Assembly: GCA_039090855.1 (NCBI GenBank)
Contig: CM077005.1
Span: 75,016,607 to 75,080,606, forward strand
Length of the DNA stretch: 64,000 nucleotides
Reading direction: 5' to 3'
From: Macrothele yani
Taxonomy: Eukaryota > Arthropoda > Arachnida > Araneae > Macrothelidae
Part shown: in pieces, positions 44,300 through 56,302 of the stretch
Layout: each line of letters starts with the position of its first letter
Position numbering within the stretch: position 1 is the stretch's first letter
Translations under genes and position numbers: made by a program
Notes under the pieces: generated by a model
What the model was told of the DNA's origin: nothing
Database searches by the model: none
The model's input: the letters and a program-made list of their open reading frames with translations, nothing else

Positions 44300-45849
44300 C
44301 ACTGGTGTGCAAAAATTAAGGACAAAGAAGAGAAATTAGCATAACAGCAGAACGAGCAGGCAGAACGGACCGAAAGACCACTCAGGAGATAGACTAGGGT
44401 CTGGTACGGTAGGACATGCGCTTATATGCAGCATGACGTAAGGGGAGTGTCGGAAAGGTATAAAGCCCACGAGCGGTGTACGCTCAGCAATTCGGTGAAA
44501 GCTATTGCACAGTGTACATCGGTTTGAACAACGTCGAGTTGCTGCCACCGTGTGATATGGCCAACATGCAATCCAGTAGACGACTTCTGGATGACTTTAC
44601 ACGAGGTCGCGTCATTGGGAAGTTGGAAGAAGGTCGAAGTGTGACTAGTGTGGCCGAGGAGTTCGGGATAGCTCACAGCATCATTCCACGAGCTTGAAGA
44701 GCATTTCAAACGACAGGAAGAGCTGTCCGAGAGTTTAGCAGTGGTCGTCCACGAGCAACCACGGCGGCGGACGACAGGCATATTGTCCCACAGGCGAGAA
44801 GAGACAGACGGCAGACAGCGGGAGAAATCGCAAGGCACATGCAACAGCCCACTGTACGTCCATTATCGCGTTTCACCGTGGCCAGGAGGCTATACAAAGG
44901 TGGTCTATTTGCACGACGACCAATACGGTGTGTGCCATTAACACCTGCTCATTGGAAACGGCGGTTTCTGTGGTGCCAGGAACACAAGAACTGGACACAT
45001 CAGCAATGGGGTCGAGTTCCCTTTACGGATGAGAGCCGATTTAGTCTGAAGAGCGATTCTGGACGTAAACACATCTGGAGAGAGCAAAGAACACAAAATC
45101 ACACCTCCAACATCATCGAAAGGGATCGGTTTGGAGGTGGCGGAATTCTCGTTTGAGGCGGTATCATGCTTGGTAGCCGCACTGACCTCCACATCTTCCA
45201 AGGAGGTTCAGTCACTGGTGTCCGCTATTGTACCGTGGTTCTCCTGCCTCACGTGCGTCTGTTTAGTGGTGTTGTGGGTCCTGAGTTCCTCTTCATGAAC
45301 GACAACGCTATACCTCATCGTACAGTGGCTGCCACAGAGCTGTTGGAGAGTGATGATATTCAACGTATGGATTGGCCCGCAAGGTTCCCGGAACTAAATC
45401 CAATCAAACACGTGCGGGACCTTCTCGGGAAGACGCTTGGCATCACGTCCCCAGCCGCCAGCAACGATTCCGCAACTGCGATTGGCGCTACAAGAGGAAT
45501 GGGCCTCGATGCCTCAACAGCTCCTTGACAACTTCGTCCTCAGCATGGACAGACGTTGTAAATCCTGCAACGCAGTCAGGGGTGATCATATCCCCTACTA
45601 AAGGCTGGATTTTTCTTGGCAGCCGTCCGTCACATGGGCATTTCTGTCTTCTGCTCAGTTGTGCTCGAAGCTACCTTTTCAATAAAGTGCCTTTGTATCC
45701 TTTGTATTCCTTGTTTGGACGGTTTTGCTCACTTGTCCCATATTCTTACATCTTGGGAATCCTATGGTATGATTTGAGTCTATGTGGAGCACTTCTGCAC
45801 GACGTTACATTCGAAAAACCGTCTCGTCCTTAATTTTTGCACGCCAGTG
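44300..45849 (+). mobile_element. Tc1-like element (inner), full length 1550 bp
   Basis: TIRs CACTGGTGTGCAAAAATTAA and inverse TTAATTTTTGCACGCCAGTG; flanking TA at 44298-44299 and 45850-45851. Sister of the element at 30636-32673, and the reference that shows where SINE1 and SINE2 entered that copy. Confidence 0.93.
44554..45528 (+). pseudogene. Tc1-like transposase of the inner element, third catalytic Glu lost
   Basis: MANMQSSRRLLDDFTRGR opens the HTH domain; SVTSVAEEFGIAHSIIPRA is followed by a TGA at 44695-44697. The remainder reads FQTTGRAVREFSSGRPRATT, RRFLWCQEHKNWTHQQW, PFTDESRF (first Asp), LFMNDNAIPHR (second Asp kept) and FPELNPIKHVRDL, where the Glu of PIEH has become Lys. A second stop lies after GGGGILV near 45156, and a frame change follows. 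Inactive, but by different lesions than its sister at 31 kb. Confidence 0.88.
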
Positions 45850-46078
45850 TATAACACTCAGGATTCTTTCCTTTATCAAAAAAACGTTCTCTCTCGCCGC
45901 GATATTTTCACTGAGTCTCACAGTGCGATATGATCGCGGACAGCTGCAGGCTTGTTTTTGTACTGTTACAGCTGCAGGCTAGGTTTTGTACTGTTTGCAG
46001 CTTTGTACTGTAACAACCCAGCGGATCCGTTCATTTGCTTTTAAAGGGGTGTCCGGTGACCTTTGTCAGTATATAGTG

Positions 46079-48690
46079 TTTATCATCAATATCATTACAA
46101 TATCATTAATCATGTATCAAGCATTGCAGATAGCTCCCGATCATCTGCGATGCTTCAGAGTCATTCAGGTATAACCTATGCATCTCGTTTATCTCCAAAT
46201 ATTCGGAGTCAGTTGGATATCACAGGTGTGCCGTACCACCTGCAATGCTTCGTAGTCAGTCAGGAATCTTTTAAGTGCCCTGTCTGCATCCAGTGCTTCA
46301 GAGTCAGTCATATATAACGGGTGTATCCTGTCCATCTACAATGCTTAAGAATCAGTGAGATATCACCAGTGTATCCCGTGTACATCTACAATGCTCCAGT
46401 CAGTCAAGTTTTATCGGTGTGTCCCGTGTACATCTCCAATGCTTTAGTCAGTCTGGTTTTATTGGTGTGTCCCGTTTACCTTCAAACTTCAGAATCAGTC
46501 ATGTATAACCAGTGTGTCCCTTCAGCTTACAATGCTTCAGAGTTAGTCAGCTATCACCGATGTGTCCCGTCCGTCTCCAATGCTTTAGAGCAAGTCATAT
46601 TTCATCGGTGTGTCCTGTCAACTTCCAATGCTTCAGAATTAGGTATCACAGATGTGTCCTGTCCGTCTCTGAAGCTTAAGAGTCAAGCAGGTGTCAATGT
46701 TGCGTCATTGCGTCACCGAAGCCTCCAGTGCTTCAGAGTCAGTTAGGCATAACTACTGTGTCCCGTCCGCCTCCTAAGCTTGAGAGTTACAAAGGTATTA
46801 CTTGTGTGTCCCATCCTCCTCCAGTGCTCCAGAATGACGTATCGCAGTTCACCTCCAATGCTTCAGAGTCAGCCGTGTATCACCGGTTTAAATCGTCCAC
46901 CTCCAGCGCTTCAGAGTCAGGGAGTAATCACCGGTGTGACCCGTCAATCTCCAGTGCTTCAGAGACAGTTACGTATCAGCAGTGTGGTCCGTCCATCTCC
47001 AAAGTCCATAGACAGTCGATTATCATCCGTGTGTCCCGTCAACTTCTGATATTCAAAGTCATTCAAGTATCACCGGTGTTCTTGTCCACTTCCATTGCTT
47101 CAAAGTCAGTCAGATATAACTGGTGTGTCACGTCCATCTTCTATGCTTAAAAGTCGGTTACATATAACCGGTCAGTCCCGTCTGTCTCCGATGATTCGAA
47201 GTCAGCCAGGTTCACCAACGTGCCGCGCCAACCTCCAATGCTACACAGTCAGTCAGACATCACCTGTATGTCTCGTCCATCTCCAATTCTTCAGAGTCAG
47301 TCGGACATCACCGGTGTGTCCCGTACACTTTCAATGCTTCAGAGTAAATCAGGTATCGGTTTTCGTCCGTCTCCAGTGCTTAAGTGTTAGACAGTGACAC
47401 CGGTGTGTCTCGTACACTTCCAACGCTTCACAGTCAGTCAGGTATCACAGGTGTGTCGTGTCCACCTCCAGCGCATTCAGAATCAGTGAGGTATCACCGG
47501 TGTTTTGCAGTCTACCTCCAAAGTTTCAGAGTCAGTCAGGTTTTACCGATTTGTACCGTCCACTTCCGAACTTCAGAGTCATTCATGTTTTACCAGTGTG
47601 TCCCGTAAACTTACAATGCTTAAGAGTCATTCAGGTATCACCGTAGTGTCTCATCAACCTCAAATTCTTCAGTCAGGTATTACTGGTGCGTCCCGTACAC
47701 CACCAATACTTCAGAGTAAATCAGGTATAATCGGTGTGCCCGTCAACCTCCAATGCTTCAGAGCCATTCAGGCATCATCGGTGTGTCCCACCCCTTTGCA
47801 GTGAGTAAGAGTCAGTCATCGCGGGCAACCTCCACTACTTCATTGTCAGTCAAGAATCACCGGTGATTCTCGTCCATCTCCAATGCTTCAGAGTCGGTCT
47901 GGTATCACCTGTGTGTGTGTGTGTATCTCGTCCATCTCCTACGCAATTGAGTCAGGTATCACCGTTGATGTTTCCCGCCGTCCATGTACAGCGCTTCAGA
48001 GTTAGTCTGGTATCATCGGTGTGTCTCGCCCATCTCCTTTGCTTAGGAGTTAGTCTGGTATCATCGGTGTGTCTCGCCCATCTCCTTTGCTTAGGAGTCA
48101 GTCAGGTATCTCCGGTTTGTTCCGTATGCCTTTAATGCTTCAGATTCAGTCAGATATCACCGGTGAGATACGTCCATCTCTGTTTCAAGTCAATCAAGTA
48201 TCATAGGTGTGTTCCGTTCGTTTCGAATGCGTAAGAGTTAGTCAGGTATCACCGATGTGTCCCGTCCACCTCCAATGCTTCAGAGTCAGTGAGGTATCAC
48301 CAGTGTGCCACGCCAACCTCCAGTGCTTCAGAATCAGTCATATATTACCGGTATGTCCCAACCACTGGAATGCTTCACAGTCATTCAGGTTTAACCGGTG
48401 TGTCTCGTCCATCTCCAAACCTTAAGAGTCAGTAGCGTGTCACAGGTGTTCCCCAACCCACCTGCAATGCTTCGGAGTCAGTCAGGAATCACTAGTGTTC
48501 CTGGTCCACTTCCAATGCTTCAGAATCAGTCAGGTATTATAGGTGTGTCCTGTCCAACTCCAATGGCTCTGAGTCAATCAGTTGTCACCAGTGTGTCCTG
48601 TCCAGTATCAATGTTTCAGATTCAGTTAGATATTACCGGTGTGTCCTGTCCATCTTCAATGTTTCAGAGACAATTTAGGTCTTGCCGAAG
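46079..48690. repeat. 48-bp minisatellite array, about 54 units
   Basis: Consensus words CAATGCTTCAGAGTCAGTCA, GGTATCACCGGTGTGTCCCG and TCCACCTC repeat every 48 (sometimes 49) bases with 10-25 percent divergence. Two adjacent units near 48030-48090 are almost identical. Because 48 is divisible by three, long frames are open on the plus strand in several registers, encoding 16-residue repeats such as VCPVHLQCFRVSQVSP. I regard these as by-products of the repeat, not genes. Confidence 0.9.
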
Positions 48691-49960
48691 CGTGTTTGGT
48701 TCGTAGTGCGGTGTGCTACGAGGAGATGTCAGCAGTTGTCGATGTCCAGTAGATTTTCAACAATAATAGAGCTTTAAGTCATTCTTTTTTCCAGTTTTGT
48801 TTCTTTTTCTATTGCTCAGTCCTCCAAATTTTCTTACATTTTTATTCCGTTCGGCTTTATAGATCTTTTTTGACTAGACAGTTAGCATCCTTCGTTTCTT
48901 TTATTTCAAATACTTGTTTCTCGCGTTGTTCGTTCCTCTGTCTTTTCCGATGTTTTAAAGCTAAGAGGTCGTGCTAGTGTTTCACCTTTTTAGGGATTTA
49001 TGACGTGGGGGTGGCTTACATTTTATCTGTTTTGATTTAGTCAACTGCTATAATTCATATAACTGAAGCTGCGATGATTTTTCTAAGTTTACTTTGAAAG
49101 TTCTTTGCTGAACCACTACGTGTAGTGTATTGAACCTTTGACTTCAAACATATCCGTTCTGTTGCGGATATACGAGTATGTTTGCATATTTTGTTTCGTA
49201 GCTTCACTATATAGTGGCTGTATTCAAATTATTTTTCTTGTTCATTCTTAAGATCTTTCTTTTGTTTGCAAAATGTATGGAATTATTGTATCATTCGTCG
49301 AAAGTGATATTTATAGCAAGGTACAGTATGTAATAAGTGATACTGACCACAAAGGTATTACGCGAATGTGATTCGGTAATCAAATACGAAAAAAACTGTT
49401 TTGAAGTCGTGAATTTGTTCTTATATATAGTTTTCGAGAATTATTAATGCGATTGATGCTTTTTTTTCATTGAAAAACGTTAATATTCAAGAAACGCTTA
49501 TATCATAGTAAATCTGTTTATTTTCCGTGGTGTAATATGCATAAAGATTTGCCAAGCCTTTCACTCTCCACTGGGGGCTTTTTCAATGCAATTGTACCTC
49601 GTAGACATAACAAGACGTGAAAGCTTGCGAATATTTATACATATTACACCAGGAAGTATTAACGGATTTACTACGCTATAAGCGTTTCTTGAGTATTCAC
49701 GATTTGGTGTATTTAAAATAACGTTTGAGAAACGTTGTTTAAAGCGATTTATTAGTCGTTTCCTTTCTGGAAACATTGTTTTAATCGTCAAAATCTCAAA
49801 CCATTGTTTTACGAGAATTGTTGCTGTCGTTCAATGAAAACCCCAAAATAGTCGATACTGTTCTTTGTTTGGCGGTCGTTTCGATCAGCAGAACTCATAA
49901 GGATATTTGATTTGTGAATTGCAGAGGGTGAGTCGAAACTTTGCAATACAGTATTTGGAT
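48691..49960. other. AT-rich non-coding stretch
   Basis: No protein motif. The frame at 49561-49791 on the minus strand is not recognisable. Confidence 0.45.
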
Positions 49961-49964
49961 CACT

Positions 49965-50930
49965 TTATGGCTTCATACGTACCTTTACGACGAAAGCCGA
50001 CAAGCATTCAAAATATGGGCCATCGTGTTGCACCGTCTTTAGCCATCTGTCCGCCAGTTCTTTGATTCCGCGGCGGTACCAGCTCTTGTCCTTCGAGGCG
50101 AAGACCTCCTTCACCCCAGGTGCCACCTCCTCCTGCCTGTTGAAGGGCCGCCCGTGAAGGAAGTGGGCCATGGACCGGAACAAGTAATAATCCGACGAGG
50201 CAAGCTCCGGACTATATGTGCGGTATGAGTTCGATGCAATACGTTTCTGGAGTTTTTCCCTGGTTTTCCCGGGTCGTTCGTGCGGTATGAGGCCGAGCGT
50301 TCTCCTGCTGCAGGAGAGCGCGCTTTCTTTTCTCCAGTGCCGGGTATTTCTCCTCCAAAACGGCATACATCCGCTCCAGCTGTTCAGAGTAGAGGTTGGC
50401 GTTGATGGTCCGATCGTCTGGAACAAATTCGTAACGGATTATTTCCTCTAAATTCCACCAGATGCACAACATCACTTGTGCTCTAAGCGCCCACGTTTGC
50501 CAACAGGTTCAGAAAGGTGTCCTGAATTCACCCACTGCCGTTGTGTGTTAAGATTACGGAAATACACCCACGTTTCATCGCACGTAACAATTATCTTGAT
50601 GAAACGTACATCTCACTGGTTTTCTTGGAGTTTCGTGCGCACTTCCACTCGGCGGTTGCTTCAGCTGGCGTTAGTTCGTGAGGGACAATGCGGCAGCTCC
50701 AGTAGACCTTGCCGACTTCCTGAATTTGACGAACCAGGTTTGTCTGCGATATGCTCAGCTCGCCTCATAATCTCCGAGTGCTGGTTGTGGGATTTGTTCC
50801 TACGGCTTGGCGCACGACCTACAAATCCACGGTTCGCGCCCTACCTGACCTTGGCTGATCGTCAAGGTTTCTGTCACCTGAGCGAAATTTCTTGAACCAT
50901 CCGGTTGCTCTGCTTTGGCTAGTGATGCAG
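49965..50930 (-). pseudogene. Mariner transposase relic
   Basis: Minus-strand frames give the N-terminal linker region (50900-50480), MLCIWWNLEEIIRYEF (50472-50430), then ALLQQENARPHTARTT, where the second catalytic Asp of the QQDNARPH motif has become Glu. TYSPELASSDYYLFRSMAHF follows, with third Asp at SSD, and DRWLKTVQHDGPYFEC is at the C-terminus. A frameshift lies near 50300. Typical mariner (DD34D) organisation; TIRs not located with confidence. Confidence 0.8.
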
Positions 50931-52967
50931 TTTTAAGAAAAAGAGTACCTTAGCGGTGAACGGGTTAAGTGAAAGAAATCCAGAAAGAAGGACCTTGAAA
51001 ATTTCAAAAGTAATTTAGTTAGTATTTTTATTGGTTTTATTACTAATTATTTTATCAATTTTTAATAAAATTGTTTAATTGGAGCAGTTTTAAATAAAAG
51101 AAAAAAATTACGTGGGAATTCAGATTCTAAGAATGTTAAGTTTCCCTTTAGATATACTGTTCTGTCATTCTGTACGATTCCAAATATTGATTGTGAATAA
51201 TATGAATCAGTCCCCCTGAATACGTAGAACATATACCGCTGTTAAGATTATGCGGTGATACTGGTGGATATCTTTTGAGTTGCTTTTTGTTTCTTTCCAA
51301 GTACAATGAGCAGCGCGATCATCTTTAACCGTAGTCACAGAGACCTGATTTTAAGTCATTGGTTCCAGGAATGGCCAGCGTCGTGAAGCGCATAACGTCC
51401 ATGCCTCTCCCGGAGTTCGAGCCCATCTTGAGCGATTGGCCAGAATCCGGTGATTCTGACCACACGGACCCTTGGAGCGTCCTTTTACGTTACTCATAAG
51501 GAATCACAGAATGGTCTCAGGTAATACTTTTGTTGGAGTCGTTGGCGAGTTTCGCTGAAATGCCTTTTTCAACCATAAAACACTTGTTCCTTTTGGGAAG
51601 TGGAGTTAACGACCACTATGAGGAACTCTAAGGGATATAGGCAGCCATCTATGCCTAATTTAGGGTCACTGGTTCCATGAAAGAGGAAAAGCAGTGTTGT
51701 AAGACAAGCCCACTACCTTAACCTGGACTGGAACTCGAACAGAGGCCCACCCAGAGAAATAATAAGCAGCCTACGACACTATAGCGGCCACTTCTCGTAC
51801 TTTCTACATGGATTGTCATGCGTTACTGCGTAATCCCACAGTTTAGTATCGTCCTTGCAAAACAAACGTCCTGTTAAGCTACGGATATGCTTTCTTATAA
51901 ATCAGTGTTCTTTTTACACACATGATCATTTAAGAATTCCTATGCCCTGCTTTTCTTCCCAACTAACCATGAAAAGTGCCTTAGCGCTACTAAGCCTAGA
52001 GAAAAAGTTCCTTTGCGTCGCTAACCCGGGCTAAGACTCTTCTACATCACTGGCTTTGATCCACGGAACCTGCTCTTTTCGCGTGACAAAGGTTTCGTGT
52101 TGCTTGAGCAGCGTTATGGCCGAGTTCAGACTCGTAAAGCAAAAGTTCCCTAATTAGTCGGTTGTGGCTGTTCATCGTTTAGGCGTCCCAACCACAGACA
52201 GAATGACGACATGCGATGCTGTTAACAGCAACGACTACCACTTTGTATCCCTTTCGACTGACTGCAGTGCGCGCCTTCATCTACTCAGATAATATGTTGA
52301 TATTGCTGTTCTCTGAAACAGTTATGCAAAACAATATTTAAACTTCCTACTTGTTTGCTTTATAGTACATATAAGATCCTACAGTGAGTTTTCTGTTTTT
52401 CCGTTATTCACAATTCTTCCACCATGGGACATCAGCGCACATTTGTATTTAATATATTACAGAATCTTCAATTCAAAAATCCCTTCTTTCTAAGGTACTT
52501 TTTATTATGAAGACTATTTTTTTATATTCATTTTCTCTTATAACTAAAACAGAGCTTTTCTGCTAGACAGCGGGAAGTTATAAAACCTTTCTTCCACGTC
52601 ACTTCTCCCTCGGATTTCCTCCGCTATGAGTACGCTTTTGTGCACAGTTTAACTTTTCACAGCAGGCATTTCATTTGCTAGTCGGTCGCCGAACGTAATT
52701 ATTTTTACATGTGGATATTTTACAGGTCGTAGAAATCATTTTTGGTTTTGGTTTTGTAACGGGTTGCATAAACTATGAAGAATGCTGCTCACATCGCATA
52801 TTTTAAGTTATGCAGAGAATTTCTCTAGAGGTTCGTAAATGTATTCTCTTTGTGCTTAACTTGTTCTTCAAAAAAATCTGCTTTGAAATATTTCTTCCGT
52901 GTGGGAGAGGATTCAAAAGTGTGCTCATCACACCTGAGAATTCGGTGTCATCTTTCTTGTTGAGTTC
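50931..52967. other. Non-coding stretch with two old SINE1 remnants
   Basis: Decayed SINE1 pieces in minus orientation at about 51345-51480 (cattggttccaggaat, gttcgagccc) and 51590-51793 (see separate entry). Remainder without recognised features. Confidence 0.45.
51590..51793 (-). mobile_element. SINE1, old diverged copy
   Basis: agttaacgaccactatgagg, gcctaatttagggtcactgg and gtaagacaagcc follow SINE1 in reverse; the tRNA-like head is degraded. Confidence 0.7.
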
Positions 52968-53150
52968 TGGGTTTAACAAACACTATGGGCAACTCCAAAG
53001 GTTATAATTCATCTCCCGTTCCTATTTCCGGGACACTCCGTAGGACAAAAGCGCCACCCATACCTCATCGGGATTCGAACCTCTGCTCATCTTGAATGAT
53101 TGACCAGAAACGAGCTCCTCTGACTACGCAACCAATTTAACCGGACATTC
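52968..53150 (-). mobile_element. SINE1, old diverged copy
   Basis: gtttaacaaacactatgggc, tcccgttcctatttccggga and catcgggattcgaacc track the SINE1 body and B box in reverse with many substitutions. Confidence 0.65.
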
Positions 53151-53231
53151 GCTATTTCACCCATATCATAATTTTATTTCTGAAAATTTAAGTTTTATTT
53201 TTATGGCCTCCCTTTGTAAATTTTCCTGATT

Positions 53232-53463
53232 TTTTTTTTTTTTTTTTTTTTTTTTGATCGGAGGTTTAACGACCACCGTGAGCAACTCAATGGGCTATAA
53301 GCAGTCGCCCGTCCCTAATTTAGGGTCACTGGTTCCAGGGAAGGGAGAGAGCCAGTGCCGTAAGACAAACACAACATCCATGCCTCACCGGGATTCGAAC
53401 CCAGACCCCTTACGGACGAATGATCAGAGGCCATCGCTTAGACCACTGCGCCACCGGGGCGGC
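53232..53463 (-). mobile_element. SINE1, near-consensus, 10-bp TSD
   Basis: Flanks TTTCCTGATT at 53222-53231 and 53464-53473. Tail is a T25-type run on the plus strand. A and B boxes intact. One of the youngest copies in the window. Confidence 0.95.
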
Positions 53464-53473
53464 TTTCCTGATT

Positions 53474-54469
53474 CGCCCTTATTTTCTCATTTACAAATAT
53501 TTGACATATAATCGCTTGTTGGCATTCTTTCCACTAAAGACATTTCCGTAAGCGAAATGTTAAAATGAAATGCATAAAGCCTCGCATTTTCTAATTAAAA
53601 CTTTCACCCGCCCGCTGCCACTTGAAGAAAAATGGCAGCTATATTTTGGCACTCACCATCGCTATCGTGTTGTGCCTTTTCCAGAGTTCTCTCATATCAC
53701 CGCTGTGTAAGCGGGCAGCAAGAACAATAACTAAAGACAGACAGGGATTGTGAATCATTTAGTCCCTGAAGTGCCGTGCAGAAAGAAAGAAGCACTGGGG
53801 TTGTCAGGGGCGGAGGAAACAGCCCGTGTTATTTTATTTCCCCGATTTAAGGAGAAAGCGAAGGTGCATTATGGGTAATTCGCTCCCGAAGAAAAGTCCG
53901 CCATAATTTATGCAAGAGCCTTTGTCGGAATGCCTTTGTATTTTGCTCGAGTGGCAACAGATAGGGCAATCTTCTTGTTCCACTTGCTTTGTTCCATTGC
54001 ACCCTGAGGAACGCAGTTTCTATCCTTTTCTTTGCGGAGATGCATGGTGATGATAAAAGAAAAGATTTTACTGCCACTTTTGTGTGTCTCGTTAGCTTAC
54101 AATGGGGATATCTGGGTACGCAGGCGGCGACCCAAAGGGGGAAAGCCATCGGACGTTGGTGAAAACTATCAGAAAAGGTTAATTAGGATTGAAGTATAAC
54201 TGACACGATGCAAGAAGTGCATGCAAATGAAAAACAAGAAGTATTTCAGCCACGTATCATTGAAAGAAAAAAACTACAACAGCTTTGTGAAAAAGAATGG
54301 CGAAGCGCTTTCATTGGAAAGAATACAAAAATACGAACGGTATTCAAATAAATTTTAAATGAGCATTTTTTAAATGCATATAACTTACAGTTTGAAGCTT
54401 TTAATTTAGCACACACAAAAATCATGGTTAAGGAATATTGTGTTTTGGAATCATTAATATGTCAGCCCA
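53474..54469. other. Non-coding stretch
   Basis: Nothing recognised. Confidence 0.4.
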
Positions 54470-54479
54470 ATGTGCTCAG

Positions 54480-54780
54480 AGATAAAACTTTCTAGAGATT
54501 TAGAAAGAGAGTGTCTGATCCCAGAATTTAAGCAACATTTAGAAGTAAGAAGCTAGGAGATTTGGGCTAGAGCGCCTGACAGGAAAGTCACATGGATACG
54601 AGGTGGAAAGGGGAAGGACGATGTCCTTATTTGTACCCCACGGTCCAGGGTACAATGATTTAATGTATCTATACGACACATGGCGGATATTTAGTGGTTC
54701 GCGTTTGTACTTGCCTGATCTCGATCCTGTGCCTTTTTCGTGGCAGTCAAGAAAGTTGATTACTAGGCCACCAGTTGCCT
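54480..54780 (-). mobile_element. SINE2, diverged copy inserted in an old SINE1
   Basis: gctaggagatttgggctaga, gcggatatttagtggttcg and gttgattactaggccacc align with the other two SINE2 copies. Candidate duplication ATGTGCTCAG / ATGTGGTCAG at 54470-54479 and 54781-54790. No hexamer tail remains. Confidence 0.7.
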
Positions 54781-54945
54781 ATGTGGTCAGTGTTGCGAGC
54801 ATCAGGATAATTTCTGAGTTGGCTCCGGGGTTGCGTGCCATATGAAGCATGTATACTGTGCTTGTATAACGGCACTGGCTCTGCCTCTTCTATAGAAGCA
54901 GTGTCCCTTAATTAGATGCTCACAGGGGTAGAGGAACCCCAAAAC
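54781..54945 (+). mobile_element. SINE1, old diverged copy
   Basis: tgtggtcagtg...ggctccggggtt, then cttgtataacggcactggct and agaagcagtgtcccttaatt correspond to SINE1 in plus orientation. Head appears split by the SINE2 insertion. Confidence 0.6.
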
Positions 54946-55042
54946 AAGCAAACGAACAAATACGGACATGAATATATGGGTCACATACGATGAGAAGTTG
55001 GCAAAAGATATGACAAGTAGTTAACTGCATTTACTTAAAATA

Positions 55043-56302
55043 TTAGGTGTGCAATTTAATTCTCGGCCCCTAACGCAAGCGATCATAGAACGTCGGCAAA
55101 TACAAATAGCTGTGTGCGAAAATGTCTGATTGCAGCGCCATCAAACATCTTTTCAGGTAACCGTAACCGCTCATAGCTGTAGTGGCAGAGGGACGAAAGT
55201 TGACGGTGAAATCAATGTCGTTCGAGAAGCGACATTTGAGGCACTGCCTCCTGTTCGCGTTTCAGCTAAAAAATTGTCGCGGAATCCCAGCAAATGATCT
55301 GGGCTGCTGTGTCCTACAGTACGTGTAAGAACTGGTTCCAGCGGTTTCACCAGGGAAATTTTGATCTCCATTATGTAGAACGTCCGGGACAGCTACAGAA
55401 AGTTGACGATGAGAAACTGGAACAACTGTTGGTCGCGGATCCCTGTCGCACACAGTCAGAGCTCATCCGGAAACTCGGAGTGACACGGCAAGCCATTGCA
55501 AAGTGCCTGCACAAGCTTGGGCGGATTCATAAGGACGGCTGTTTGGTGCCCCTCCAACTCACAGCTGCGAACACATCTAGGCGCAACGATGTTGCTGTGT
55601 CCTTGCTCTCCAGATTCAAGAAGAATGATTTCCTTCACAAGTTTTTGACCTGTGATGAGAAGTGGATCCTCTACGATAATCCTAAGCGGCACAAATCCAG
55701 GGTTCATCCAGGTCAGCCTACCACCAGTACCGCCAAACCGAATATCCATGCCAGGAAGTTGTGGCTGTGCATATGGTGGGATCAGTGCGTTGTCGTACAC
55801 TATGAGTTGCTCAAACCTGGTGAAACGGTCAATGCTGAGTGTTATTGTCAGCAACTCATTCGTGTGAGTGACGCAATGGAGGCGAAAAGGCCATACACCG
55901 GCAAGAGCAGAACGTCGGTCCTGTTGCTTCAGTGTAACGCGCGTCCTCACACCGCGAAAACGACTTTAAACACGATCACCGACCTGGGATGGGAGAATGT
56001 GTCCCACCCGGCGTATTCTCCAGACTTCGCCCCGTCGGATTATCACCTCTTTCGCTCCCTGCAACATCGCCTGAGTAATACACACTTCACTTCTGTCGAG
56101 GAGGTCCACTAAAGTATTGATGACTTCATCAACTCGAAACATCCCTCTTTTTTCCGCAGTGGCATTCGGCAGCTCCGTGACCGATGGCTCAAATGTATCC
56201 AACACGACGGGGTTTATTTCCCTGATTAGGTACGGATTCGATTTGCTATAATTTGCTGTCGCCGTGTCATACCTGTATCCGAGAACAAAGTTAATAGTTT
56301 AC
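55043..56302 (+). mobile_element. Mariner element, copy M1
   Basis: Left TIR TTAGGTGTGCAATTTAATTC after TA (55041-55042). Right end near 56302 is diverged (CCGAGAACAAAGTTAATAG) but corresponds to the inverse of the TIR of copy M2 at 60997-62261. About 1.26 kb. Confidence 0.85.
55294..56229 (+). pseudogene. Mariner transposase, copy M1
   Basis: Frame open for 272 codons to a TAA at 56110-56112, then continues in the same frame to TAG at 56227-56229. It shows the SYSTCKNWFQRFHQGNFDL entry, an HTH (SELIRKLGVTRQAIAKCLHK), TCDEKWILYDN (first Asp), LCIWWDQ, then LLLQCNARPHTAKTT, where the second catalytic Asp is Cys. APSDYHLFRSLQHRL (third Asp) and RDRWLKCIQHDGVYF follow. The TAA after EEVH is also present in copy M2. 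Residues upstream of 55294 are readable only with a frame change. Inactive because of the Asp loss and nonsense codon. Confidence 0.88.

Larger units (their letters stand above)
43306..46078 (-). mobile_element. Tc1/mariner-type element with a second Tc1 nested inside
   Basis: TIRs CACTATATTGACAAACGTCA and the inverse TGACCTTTGTCAGTATATAG bound the element. TA lies on the left (43304-43305) and a mutated TT on the right. Transposase relic on the minus strand. The inner Tc1 (44300-45849) entered at a TA. Net length without it is about 1.2 kb. Target was the 48-bp minisatellite. Confidence 0.85.

Noticed and set aside
46321..48706. Series of long plus-strand ORFs (up to 141 aa)
   Set aside because: All lie in the 48-bp minisatellite; openness follows from a stop-poor unit whose length is divisible by three.
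53232..53463. tRNA gene in the GGTGGCGCAGTGGTCTAAGC...GGTTCGAATCC segments
   Set aside because: The same segment with the same 140-bp downstream body, A-tail and target duplications recurs through the window; these are SINE1 heads.
55456..55950. 164-aa minus-strand ORF
   Set aside because: Antisense of the mariner M1 transposase; the similar 218-aa plus-strand ORF at 61348-62004 is likewise antisense of M2.
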